The notes below the pieces were generated by a model, which made no database searches, was not told the DNA's origin, and saw only the letters and a list, made by a program, of their open reading frames with translations. The position numbers and the translations under genes were made by a program. From Amycolatopsis aidingensis (GTDB lineage: Bacteria > Actinomycetota > Actinomycetes > Mycobacteriales > Pseudonocardiaceae), in NCBI RefSeq assembly GCF_018885265.1, contig NZ_CP076538.1, forward strand, positions 3,012,001 through 3,076,000: a stretch of DNA of 64,000 nucleotides, in the 5' to 3' direction. Positions 27,545 to 35,757 of the stretch are shown here, one piece after another (positions within the stretch are counted from its first letter, which is position 1; every line of letters begins with the position of its first letter).

Positions 27545-28752
27545 ATGGCGGTCAAGACACTCGACGACCTGTTGGGCGAGGGCGTCTCGGGCCGCCACGT
27601 GCTGGTGCGCTCCGACCTGAACGTCCCGCTCGACGGGCAGACGATCACTGACGACGGCCGGGTGCGCGCGGCCCTCCCGACGATCGAGCGGCTGGCCGAG
27701 GCCGGGGCCAAGGTGCTGGTCACCGCCCACCTCGGCAGGCCGAAGGGCGAGCCGGAGCCGAAGTACTCCCTCGCGCCGGTCGCCACCCGGCTCGGCGAGC
27801 TGCTCGGCAGCCCGGTCGAGCTGGCCGGGGACGTGGTCGGCCCGCAGGCGAAGGCGGTGGCCGGTTCGCTGGCCGCCGGGCAGGTGGCGCTGCTGGAGAA
27901 CGTGCGCTTCGACCCGAGGGAGACCAGCAAGGACGCCACCGAGCGGGCCGAGCTGGCCGGTGAGCTCGCCGCGCTGGCCGGCGAGGGCGCAGCCTTCGTC
28001 TCCGACGGCTTCGGCGTGGTGCACCGCAAGCAGGCCTCGGTGTACGAGGTGGCAAGGGCGCTGCCCGCCTACGCGGGTGGTCTGGTGCTCGCCGAGCTCG
28101 AGGTGCTCAGCACGCTGACCGGCGACCCCGCCCGGCCCTACGCCGTGGTGCTCGGCGGCTCCAAGGTCTCCGACAAGCTCGCGGTGATCGAGGCGCTGCT
28201 GCCGAAGGTGGACAAGCTGCTGGTCGGCGGCGGGATGTGCTTCACCTTCCTCGCCGCACGCGGCTACGGGGTCGGCGGTTCGCTGCTGGAGGCGGACATG
28301 GTCGACACCTGCAAGCGGCTGATCGAGGAGGCGGGGGACAAGCTCGTACTGCCGGTCGACGTGGTCGCTGCGGACGCCTTCGCCGCGGACGCGAACACCC
28401 GCACCGTGCCGGTGGATGCCATCGACGAGGGCTGGATGGGCCTGGACATCGGCCCGGACAGCGTGCGGGCCTTCGCCGGCGCGCTGGCCGAGGCCGCGAC
28501 CGTGTTCTGGAACGGGCCGATGGGCGTGTTCGAGCTGGCACCCTTCGCCGATGGCACCCGCGGCGTGGCCCGTGCCATCGCGGACTCGGCGGCGTTCAGC
28601 GTGGTCGGCGGGGGTGACTCGGCCGCCGCGGTGCGGGTGCTCGGCCTGCCCGAGGAGGAGTTCTCGCATATCTCCACCGGGGGCGGTGCCTCGCTGGAGT
28701 ACCTGGAAGGCAAGGAACTGCCCGGGGTGTCCGTGCTGCAGGGGAGTGAGTG

Positions 28753-28753
<1 letters not shown>
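27545..28753 (+). CDS. pgk: Phosphoglycerate kinase
   Basis: A 402-residue PGK, which makes ATP and 3-phosphoglycerate from 1,3-bisphosphoglycerate. The N-domain substrate motif [12 protein letters not shown] is at ~residue 22, [15 protein letters not shown] at ~60, and [12 protein letters not shown] at ~118. The C-domain has [17 protein letters not shown], and the nucleotide loops [10 protein letters not shown] and [11 protein letters not shown]. The family's closing [19 protein letters not shown] is complete. It follows gap by 3 bp; the last base of its TGA is the first base of the tpiA start codon, so the two are translationally coupled. Confidence 0.98.
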
Positions 28754-29538
<785 letters not shown>

Positions 29539-29555
29539 CCGTGGCGGTCACCCGG

Positions 29556-29561
29556 TAGCCT
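29556..29561 (+). promoter_or_regulatory. -10-like TAGCCT upstream of secG
   Basis: TAGCCT occurs 33 bp before the secG ATG, leaving a leader of about 27 nt that contains GAGGATGAG as ribosome-binding site. It could give secG a promoter separate from gap-pgk-tpiA. The -35 region is weak (CTGACC at 29535-29540, 15-bp spacer). Confidence 0.3.
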
Positions 29562-29594
29562 GGGACAACCGGCCGTCGCACTGACGAGGATGAG

Positions 29595-29825
29595 ATGAAG
29601 CTGTTCCTGCAGATCCTGTTGATCGCCTCCAGCGTGCTGCTGATCGTGGCCGTGCTGCTGCACCGCGGTCGCGGTGGCGGACTGTCGTCCCTCTTCGGCG
29701 GCGGCATGCAGTCGAGCCTCGCCGGCTCGAGCGTCGCCGAGAAGAACCTCGACCGGATCACGTTGCTGCTCGGCGCGGTCTGGTTGATCGCCATTATCGG
29801 TCTTGGGCTGCTGCTCAAGGTCTAG
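29595..29825 (+). CDS. secG: Preprotein translocase subunit SecG
   Basis: A 76-residue protein with two transmembrane helices (residues ~3-20 and ~55-73) joined by a Gly/Ser-rich loop RGRGGGLSSLFGGGMQSSLAGSS, the standard SecG plan. SecG sits beside SecYE in the membrane and assists protein export. Its position after tpiA matches other actinobacteria. GAGGATGAG directly before the ATG provides the ribosome-binding site. Confidence 0.95.
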   Translation: MKLFLQILLIASSVLLIVAVLLHRGRGGGLSSLFGGGMQSSLAGSSVAEKNLDRITLLLGAVWLIAIIGLGLLLKV

Positions 29826-29919
29826 CGTGCGGGCGTGCCTCACGGGGGGTGCGCCACCGATTCCATAAGTGTGAAACCGATCCAAGACGTGATGTCGGAG
29901 CAGATGGCGCCCTGCGGAT

Positions 29920-29946
29920 ACGTGTCCCGGCCGAGCCGGGACACGT
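29920..29946. terminator. Perfect hairpin between secG and rbpA
   Basis: ACGTGTCCCGGC (29920-29931) and GCCGGGACACGT (29935-29946) form a 12-bp perfect stem with a 3-base loop (CGA). It is 94 bp after secG and 75 bp before rbpA. It could end the secG transcript or act in the rbpA leader; the sequence after it has no U-run. Confidence 0.55.
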
Positions 29947-30021
29947 CGCTGTGGGGCGCCGTCCTGCTGGGGAGGCAGCTGCTCCGACGGCTGGCGTCTT
30001 GACGAGACACTGTGAGGATTC

Positions 30022-30363
30022 ATGGTTGGCGGTAACGCGATTCGGGGCACCAGGGTTGGTGCCGGCCCGTCCGGCGAGTCGGAGCGCGGCGAGTCCGCGC
30101 CCCGTCGGCGGGTCTCCTACTGGTGCGCCAACGGGCACGAGGCACGGCCCTCGTTCGCCATGGACGCCGAGATCCCGGAGGAGTGGGACTGCCCGCGATG
30201 CGGGCTGCCCGGCGGGCAGGACGAGCAGAACCCGCCCGAGGCGCCCCGCATCGAGCCGTACAAGACGCATCTCGCGTACGTGAAGGAGCGGCGCAGCGAC
30301 GCCGACGGCGAGGCCATCCTGGCCGACGCACTGGAACGCCTCCGCCAGCGCCGCGACGTCTGA
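30022..30363 (+). CDS. rbpA: RNA polymerase-binding protein RbpA
   Basis: A 113-residue RbpA, an actinobacterial initiation factor that binds the sigma factor and RNA polymerase beta' and stabilises the open complex. The N-terminal basic tail is followed by the small core domain with a Cys/His set, VSYWCANGHEARPSFAMDAEIP and EEWDCPRCGLPGG, then the basic linker and the sigma-interacting helix SDADGEAILADALERLRQRR. The ATG at 30022 follows GAGG. In Streptomyces such genes respond to thiol stress through SigR; I did not find a convincing SigR promoter here. The downstream TTG of the membrane protein starts 7 bp after the stop. Confidence 0.95.
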   Translation: MVGGNAIRGTRVGAGPSGESERGESAPRRRVSYWCANGHEARPSFAMDAEIPEEWDCPRCGLPGGQDEQNPPEAPRIEPYKTHLAYVKERRSDADGEAILADALERLRQRRDV

Positions 30364-30370
30364 GCCGCGG

Positions 30371-31387
30371 TTGGCGGGCTGGCGGCGCTGGTCCCAACTG
30401 GGGCCCACCGAGCGCAGGCTGTTCATTCCGCAACTGGTGGCGCAGCTCCTGGTGCGCGGGCTGTTGCTGCTGGTGGTACTGGAGTTCGGCCTGTCCGCGG
30501 GCATCGGCGGGGCGCTGAGTGCGGACGAAAGCACCGGCAGGCAGGGCAGCGCGGTGGTGCGGGACTGCCGTCCCACCGGCTGGGCCGCGGCCGTCGGGCT
30601 GGCCTACCAGCACTCCTGCGACCTCACCGTCACCTGGTCCGGCGGTGCCACCGAGCGCACCACGGTTTCCACCACCGACCTGTCCGCCACCGACAACGGC
30701 AGCACGGTCCAGGTGCGCGAACTGCGCACCACGGACAAGTTCGGCCATGCGGGCTCGGCTGTGGACCTCGAGGTTCCTCATCGCTACACCGGGCTGGCCT
30801 GGTCGCTGCTGATCGCGGTCGGGCTCCCGGCCCTGGCCTGGCCGTTCTGGCTGCGGCCACGCGCGGGCGCCGAACGGGAGACCCGCAGGCGCAGGGCGCG
30901 CACACGGGCCCGGCCCGCGCTGGTCGTCGCGAGCGGCTACTGGCTCGTGCTCGCCGGCGGCATGGCCTTCCCGGTTCGCCCCGGCACCGCGGAGCTGTCC
31001 TCGTGGGGACCGCTGACCTGGCCGCCCCTGCTGGTGGTCATCCTCGGGCAGCTGGTCCTGCTGACCGGTCTGATCCTGGCCAGGTACCGCGCGCGCCGCG
31101 GCTGTCCCACCGAGCCCACCCGGCCGTTCCTGCTGGCCAGGGTCGCCCGGCTGGGCGCAGGTGTGCTCTGCGGGGTGTTCGCGATCGTCGGGCTGAGCAC
31201 TACCCTCGGCGCGGACGGTGCCGCGTGGTCCGCGCACGCGTGGTTCGCGCGGCTGGCGCTGCCGGTGCTGCTGCTCGCCCTCGCCGCACGCCTGTTGCTG
31301 GTGTGGTGGCGGCAGCGCGCCCTTCCCCGGCGAAGTGCCGCGGATCGGGAACCGGCGGGGCAGGTGCAACCGTCGGAGCGGCACTAA
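30371..31387 (+). CDS. Conserved multi-pass membrane protein next to a T7SS-associated cluster
   Basis: A 338-residue membrane protein from TTG 30371. One N-terminal helix (LVRGLLLLVVLEFGLSAGI, ~28-46) precedes an extracytoplasmic domain of about 100 residues with a Cys pair and beta-rich sequence (LTVTWSGGATERTTVS), then five further helices to a basic C-terminus. I do not recognise a characterised family. It lies 7 bp after rbpA and 21 bp before the YbaB-like gene, so it belongs by position to the small WXG/EspC cluster that follows; proteins of this sort are often found there in Pseudonocardiaceae. Confidence 0.65.
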   Translation: MAGWRRWSQLGPTERRLFIPQLVAQLLVRGLLLLVVLEFGLSAGIGGALSADESTGRQGSAVVRDCRPTGWAAAVGLAYQHSCDLTVTWSGGATERTTVSTTDLSATDNGSTVQVRELRTTDKFGHAGSAVDLEVPHRYTGLAWSLLIAVGLPALAWPFWLRPRAGAERETRRRRARTRARPALVVASGYWLVLAGGMAFPVRPGTAELSSWGPLTWPPLLVVILGQLVLLTGLILARYRARRGCPTEPTRPFLLARVARLGAGVLCGVFAIVGLSTTLGADGAAWSAHAWFARLALPVLLLALAARLLLVWWRQRALPRRSAADREPAGQVQPSERH

Positions 31388-31408
31388 CCGATTCTGGGGA
31401 GTGAGCGT

Positions 31409-31852
31409 ATGACCGAGCAGCCGGAGCCGGACTGGCTGGCCGACCTGCGGCGGCGTGGCGCGGAGATGGTGCGTCAGTCCGAGCAGGCGCAGGAACAGCT
31501 CGGGGAGCTGAGCGAGACGGCCTCCTCCGCGGACGGCGCGGTGCGGGTGACGGTGGGTGCCAGCGGTGCGTTGCGCGGGCTGGTCGTGGAGGACACGGCG
31601 ATGCGGTCCTCCGGTGCGGAGCTGTCCGCCACCATCCTGCGGCTGGCCGGTACGGCACAGGCCGCGGTGGCGCGGCGCGCGGTCGAGATCGTGGAGCCGT
31701 TCGCGGGGGAAACGGGCGCGGAGTTCCTGCGCAGCCAGCTGCCCGCGGAGGAAGCCGAGGAGCGGGACGGCTCCGGCGGTTCCGGGCGGCGCACCGGCTC
31801 CGGCCAGGATGACGAGGAGCCACCGCAGAGCTTCCTGCAGCGCGGTTACTGA
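31409..31852 (+). CDS. YbaB/EbfC-family DNA-binding-like protein
   Basis: A 147-residue acidic protein. The central part (EQAQEQLGELSETASSADGAVRVTVGASGALRGLVVED) is the YbaB fold pattern: a long helix, then V-x-V-x-x-x-G-x-L-x-x-L-x-V-x-D. Canonical YbaB proteins dimerise and bind DNA, but versions encoded beside WXG/EspC genes in actinomycetes are linked to type VII secretion. The C-terminal ~40 residues are a low-complexity Gly/Ser/Glu tail. ATG 31409 follows GGGGAGTGAG. The next gene starts 34 bp downstream. Confidence 0.78.
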   Translation: MTEQPEPDWLADLRRRGAEMVRQSEQAQEQLGELSETASSADGAVRVTVGASGALRGLVVEDTAMRSSGAELSATILRLAGTAQAAVARRAVEIVEPFAGETGAEFLRSQLPAEEAEERDGSGGSGRRTGSGQDDEEPPQSFLQRGY

Positions 31853-31886
31853 GTACGCGAACATCCCGCGACTGGGAGTGGCAACT

Positions 31887-32195
31887 ATGGGCAAGGGATT
31901 CACCGTCGTCACCGCCGAGCTGCGCACGCACGGCGGCAGCCTGGACCGGGTCGCCGACCGGGTGGCCGAGGCGGGAGAGAAGGGCGGCTCGTTCGAGTTC
32001 GGCATCGACACCTTCGGGGTGATCGGGCAGGTCTTCTCCGGGGAGGCCCGCAGGGTGACGGCCGAGGCGACCCGCGAGATCGCCGACTACGCGAACGATA
32101 TCCGCGACCTGGCGAAGTCCGTTCGCGCCGCGGCGGACCAGTACGACCAGGCCGAGGACAAGCACGAGAAGCCGTTCCGTACCGGGGGGAACTAG
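31887..32195 (+). CDS. EspC-like type VII secretion target
   Basis: A 102-residue helical protein, GKGFTVVTAELRTHGGSLDRVADRV at the N-terminus and ADYANDIRDLAKSVRAAADQYDQAED near the end. This two-helix hairpin with FTV-x-x-x-L-x-x-H/x-G-x-x-x-x-x-V-A matches the EspC/ESX-associated family (T7SS_ESX_EspC). It probably pairs with the WXG/PPE-like protein encoded 3 bp downstream and is exported with it. ATG 31887 follows GGGAGTG at a good distance. No ESX membrane machinery (EccB-E) is encoded in this window. Confidence 0.75.
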   Translation: MGKGFTVVTAELRTHGGSLDRVADRVAEAGEKGGSFEFGIDTFGVIGQVFSGEARRVTAEATREIADYANDIRDLAKSVRAAADQYDQAEDKHEKPFRTGGN

Positions 32196-32198
32196 ACC

Positions 32199-33479
32199 AT
32201 GGTCGACCTGGACAACGACGCGGCCCGCGGTGCGACCAGCGGCGCCGGGGTCATCGACTCGGTCCGTGCCACCTCGGCGGCCATTCAAGACGAGGACTGG
32301 GGTGAGTTCGCGGCCAGTGCCGGGGTGCTCGCCCTGGACGGGCTGGCCATGGCGGTCGATCCGGTCGGCACCCTGCTCGCCGCGGGCGTCGGCTGGCTGA
32401 TCGAACACATCGGGCCGCTGACCGAGGCGCTGGACAAGCTCGCGGGCGACCCGGGAGCCATCCAGGCCGGGGCGGACAACTGGACCGCGGTGCAGCGAGA
32501 ACTGGAAGCCATCGCGCGGGACGTCCCCGGCACGGTGCAGGGCGACCTGGCAGGCTGGTCCGGGGACGCGCGGGATGCCTACGACGCCAGGTCGAAGGAT
32601 ATGGCCCTGGGCATCGAGGCCCTCTCCACCAGCGCGGGCAGCGCCGCCGCCGTGGTCGCGACCGCGGGCACCATGGTGGGCACCTGCCGGGCGATCGTGC
32701 GGGACATCGTCTCCGCGGTGATCGCGGAGCTGATCAAGGGCGCGCTGGCTGCGCTGGCCGGTTCGGTGATCTCCTTCGGCGCCACCGTCGCCGGGTACAT
32801 CACCTACGCGGTCGGCCGGATCGGGATGACGGTCGCCAAGATCGCAAGCAAGATCAGCAGCCTGCTGGCGAAGCTCGGCAAGGCTGGCGCGCACCTGGCC
32901 AAGGTGCTGGACGACATCGCCGCGGTCGGCGCGAAGATCGGTTCCGGGCTCGGCAAGGCTGGTGGCGCGGTCGGCAAGGTGTCGCCGGGCGCGGGGACCA
33001 GCATCAGCTCCGTCGGGGAGAGCCTTGGCCGCGGTGCCTCGCGGGTCGACAACGTGGCCGCCTCGGTCGGCCGGGGCGCGGACCGGGTCACCGGCGTTGC
33101 CGATGATCTCGGTGGCTTCGCCGCCCGGACCGGCGACACCGCGGCCCAGCGGATGGGCCGCGGCCGGGACCTGATCGACAACGCCGACGACCTGGGTCGC
33201 CGGGCATCGGAGGCGATCAAGAACGGTCCGGTACCGGACGGTGGGTTCCGGGAGTTCGGCGAGAAGGTCGGGCTGGTCAACGAGGGGTTCAAGCCGAACC
33301 CGGTCGGCATTGGCGCCCGCGGCATCGCCTACGAGCCGCAGAGCCACGAGCAGAACGATGCCGAGGACATCGAGGAGGGCAACGCCGGGGCCAGGTACAA
33401 CCAGTACGACGGCTACAACCGGCACGGCGAGCCCGTCGACAGCCCCGACGGCTACTACGACGGCACCCGCCGCCCCTGA
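32199..33479 (+). CDS. WXG100/PPE-like type VII secretion substrate of unknown effector function
   Basis: A 426-residue protein. The N-terminal ~190 residues are helical and contain a W-x-G-type turn, DLAGWSGDARDAYDARSKDMALGIE, like the WXG100/PPE helical hairpin. This is followed by hydrophobic helices (IKGALAALAGSVISFGATVAGYITYAVG, written here in parts), a long Gly/Ala/Lys/Ser-rich middle, and a Tyr-rich acidic tail (NQYDGYNRHGEPVDSPDGYYDGT). I find no known toxin domain (nuclease, NAD-glycohydrolase, ADP-ribosyltransferase motifs). It is coupled by 3 bp to the EspC-like gene. No immunity-like gene follows; the next gene is a convergent sensor kinase 4 bp away. Confidence 0.7.
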   Translation: MVDLDNDAARGATSGAGVIDSVRATSAAIQDEDWGEFAASAGVLALDGLAMAVDPVGTLLAAGVGWLIEHIGPLTEALDKLAGDPGAIQAGADNWTAVQRELEAIARDVPGTVQGDLAGWSGDARDAYDARSKDMALGIEALSTSAGSAAAVVATAGTMVGTCRAIVRDIVSAVIAELIKGALAALAGSVISFGATVAGYITYAVGRIGMTVAKIASKISSLLAKLGKAGAHLAKVLDDIAAVGAKIGSGLGKAGGAVGKVSPGAGTSISSVGESLGRGASRVDNVAASVGRGADRVTGVADDLGGFAARTGDTAAQRMGRGRDLIDNADDLGRRASEAIKNGPVPDGGFREFGEKVGLVNEGFKPNPVGIGARGIAYEPQSHEQNDAEDIEEGNAGARYNQYDGYNRHGEPVDSPDGYYDGTRRP

Positions 33480-33483
33480 CCCC

Positions 33484-34695
33484 TCAGGTGGTGGAGACGG
33501 GGTAGTGGGCCTGGACCCGGAAGCCGCCGTCGTCGGTGGGGGCGGTCTCGAAGGTGCCGCCGAGCAGCCGCGCCCGCTCCGCCAGCCCGGCCAGACCGTT
33601 GCCGCCGGAGGGCAGGCCACACACCTGCTTGCGAGCCCGGTCGTTGAGCACCTCGATCCGCAGGCCGTCCCGTTCCCCCAGCACCCGGACCACCGCAGTC
33701 GCCCCTGGCGCGTGCTTGTGCACGTTGGTCAGGCATTCCTGCACGGTCCGGTATGCGGCGTTGGACACCTGGGTCGGCAGGCCGTCCGGGACGCTCTCGA
33801 CCGTCAGCTGTACCGGCACGTCGGCGTTGCGCACCAGCTGCTTCAGCTCGGTGATGCCGGGCTGGGCCTCCTCGTCGTTCTCCGCGCCCGAGCGCAACAT
33901 GCCGACCAGCGCACGCAGTTCCTCGAGGGTGTGAGTACTGAGCTCGCGGATGGTCTTGGCGGTGCGCTGGGCGTCCTCGGTGGAGTTCGCCATGGTCAAC
34001 GCCCCAGCCTGCATGGCGATCAGGGTGATGTCGTGCGAGACCATATCGTGCATCTCCCTGGCCAGCCGCGCCCGTTCCTCGGCGCGCACGGCCTGGGCGT
34101 GCAGCTTCTTCTCCCGGTCCCGGCTGTCGGCCAGTTCCCGGAGCCGGGCGGAGAGCTCGGTCCGCGCCCCGATCAGGAACGCGATCGCGACCGGCATCCC
34201 GGCCACGATGACCCCGTAGATCCCGTGGAAGACGTGCTCCTGCCAGCTCTGCGCCAGGAAGTCCTCGGGTGGCCACTGCACGAACCGGCAGGTCCAGATC
34301 AGCGCGGCGCCGACCCACACCTGCCAGTGCATCTGCATCCGGGTGGCCAGCATGCCCAGCGCGATCATGGCCGCCAGTTGCGACCAGCCGACCAGGAAGC
34401 CGGGAATCGTGGCGAGCAGGACGGCGAACGGGAACCAACGTCGAGCCACCAGCGCCAGGCAGGCGATGCCGGACAGCACCATCGAGTAGGGCTGGGCCTC
34501 CGCGGGAATCACCAGCCAGACGTCGAGGACGGCGAGCAGGATCGCGGCCGCATCGAGTCCGAAGGAGCGGACCCCGGGGCGCCGGAAGAACGACGACCGT
34601 TCGATGAGCGTGGCCGGTCGCCGTGCTCGGTCGGCGGCCCCCGCGCCAGGGCCGCCGACCGAAACTCCCTGGAGGAAGAGTCCCTCTGTGGTCAT
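33484..34695 (-). CDS. Orphan sensor histidine kinase, NarL-type (HisKA_3)
   Basis: A 403-residue membrane kinase. Five or so hydrophobic helices (residues ~45-185) lead into a coiled segment and the DHp domain with the phospho-acceptor His in ARLAREMHDMVSHDITL, then a HATPase_c domain with the N-box region YRTVQECLTNVHKHAPGA and the G-box GNGLAGLAERARLLGG. It should autophosphorylate and pass phosphate to a NarL/LuxR-type response regulator, but none is encoded on either side in this window. ATG 34695 follows GAGAGG. The long upstream region holds a dyad at 34846-34885 that could be a regulatory site. Confidence 0.9.
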   Translation of the reverse strand: MTTEGLFLQGVSVGGPGAGAADRARRPATLIERSSFFRRPGVRSFGLDAAAILLAVLDVWLVIPAEAQPYSMVLSGIACLALVARRWFPFAVLLATIPGFLVGWSQLAAMIALGMLATRMQMHWQVWVGAALIWTCRFVQWPPEDFLAQSWQEHVFHGIYGVIVAGMPVAIAFLIGARTELSARLRELADSRDREKKLHAQAVRAEERARLAREMHDMVSHDITLIAMQAGALTMANSTEDAQRTAKTIRELSTHTLEELRALVGMLRSGAENDEEAQPGITELKQLVRNADVPVQLTVESVPDGLPTQVSNAAYRTVQECLTNVHKHAPGATAVVRVLGERDGLRIEVLNDRARKQVCGLPSGGNGLAGLAERARLLGGTFETAPTDDGGFRVQAHYPVSTT

Positions 34696-34845
34696 GGCTT
34701 GGACCTCTCGTCTTGTGGACGCTTACTGAGGAGAGGTGCTCGTGGCGTGAATGGGACGCGCAGCAACGAACAAATGTGCGGATGCTAAGAGTGCGATTAT
34801 TCCCATCGGAGGGGGTCAAATTGCCGAGCTGAGACACCTGTTCGG

Positions 34846-34885
34846 GTGATAGTGCGGCATGCTGTGCACGTAGCGCAACTATCAC
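34846..34885. promoter_or_regulatory. Inverted repeat GTGATAGT-N24-ACTATCAC upstream of the sensor kinase
   Basis: Perfect 8-bp arms at 34846-34853 and 34878-34885; with one mismatch they extend toward GTGATAGT(T)GCGC. The site lies 150-190 bp upstream of the kinase start. It may be a protein-binding site or a weak hairpin. No other copy was seen in the window. Confidence 0.3.
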
Positions 34886-34940
34886 TACGAAGAGTCGTCG
34901 TCAGGTGACGCCGTGCGCGGCCAACTCATGCGCGCAGGCG

Positions 34941-34994
34941 GCCAACGCGTGCGCGTGGCGGGCAAACACGGGTGCGTGGACGGCAAACACGCCG
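34941..34994. repeat. 54-bp intergenic repeat, copy 1
   Basis: Begins GCCAACGCGTGCGCGT (34941-34956) and ends GACGGCAAACACGCCG (34979-34994), with a second internal GGCAAACACG. Both 16-mers recur exactly, 38 bp apart as here, at 44474-44527. About 46 of 54 positions agree. Located just downstream of the pgl stop codon. Confidence 0.65.
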
Positions 34995-35010
34995 TCTGAG
35001 CTGGGGGAGG

Positions 35011-35757
35011 TCAGCGGCGGGGCGCGGCGGCGCGGTCCAGCAGCCAGCGGGTGCGCAGGCTGCCGCGGGCGCCGGCGACCGGGAGCCGCACCTCGTCCGC
35101 CCCGGCCAGGGCCAGCGCGACGGCCTCGGCCTTGGCCTCGCCGGTGGTGACCAGCCACACCTCGACCGCCTGCCGGATGGCGGGCAGGGTCAGTGAGATC
35201 CGGGTGGGCGGCGGTTTCGGCGAGTCGTGCACGGCGACCACCGAGCGCTCCTGCTCGTGTACGGCGGGGGAGTCCGGGAAGATCGACGCGGTGTGCCCCT
35301 CGCCGCCCAGCCCCAGCAGCAGCACATCGAAGGCTGGTACCTCCCGCCCTGGGCCCGCGGCCTCGGCGAGCACCCTGGCGTAGTCGGCGGCCGCGGCCTC
35401 CGGGTCGTCGCCGAACGGGCCGTCGGCGGGCGCCATCGGGTGCACCCGGGCCGGATCGACCGGAACGTGGTCGAGCAGGGCCTGCCGGGCCTGCTTCTCG
35501 TTGCGCTCGTCGTCGTCCGCGGCAAGGAACCGCTCGTCGCCCCAGTACAGGTCCACCCGCGACCAGTCGATCGCGTCCCTGGCGGGGGACTGCCGCACCT
35601 GCTCCAGCACCGCGATGCCGGTGCCACCGCCGGTCAGCACCACCGAGGCGGTGCCCCGCTGCGCCTGCGCGTCCAGCACCGCAGTGATCAGCCTGGCGGC
35701 GCAGGCCGCCGCCAGCAGGTCCGGATCGGCATGCACGACGACATCGGTATCGCTCAC
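35011..35757 (-). CDS. pgl: 6-Phosphogluconolactonase
   Basis: A 248-residue enzyme of the DevB/SOL branch, hydrolysing 6-phosphogluconolactone to 6-phosphogluconate in the oxidative pentose-phosphate pathway. It has VVLTGGGTGIAVLEQV near residue 40, VDLYWGDERFLAADDDERN, and the signature LLGLGGEGHTASIFPDSP around 150, with RISLTLPAIRQA downstream. The start ATG overlaps the opcA stop by 4 bp. It is the last gene of tkt-tal-pgi-zwf-opcA-pgl. Confidence 0.95.
   Translation of the reverse strand: MSDTDVVVHADPDLLAAACAARLITAVLDAQAQRGTASVVLTGGGTGIAVLEQVRQSPARDAIDWSRVDLYWGDERFLAADDDERNEKQARQALLDHVPVDPARVHPMAPADGPFGDDPEAAAADYARVLAEAAGPGREVPAFDVLLLGLGGEGHTASIFPDSPAVHEQERSVVAVHDSPKPPPTRISLTLPAIRQAVEVWLVTTGEAKAEAVALALAGADEVRLPVAGARGSLRTRWLLDRAAAPRR

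Larger units (their letters stand above)
34696..35010. other. 315-bp intergenic region between sensor kinase and pgl
   Basis: This gene-free stretch precedes the sensor kinase (minus strand) and follows pgl (minus strand). It contains TTGACC at 34817-34822 on the minus strand with TAATCG 14 bp further, a poor promoter match. It also has the dyad GTGATAGT/ACTATCAC (34846-34885) and a copy of the 54-bp GGCAAACACG repeat (34941-34994) next to the pgl stop. No coding potential is seen apart from shadow frames. Confidence 0.6.
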
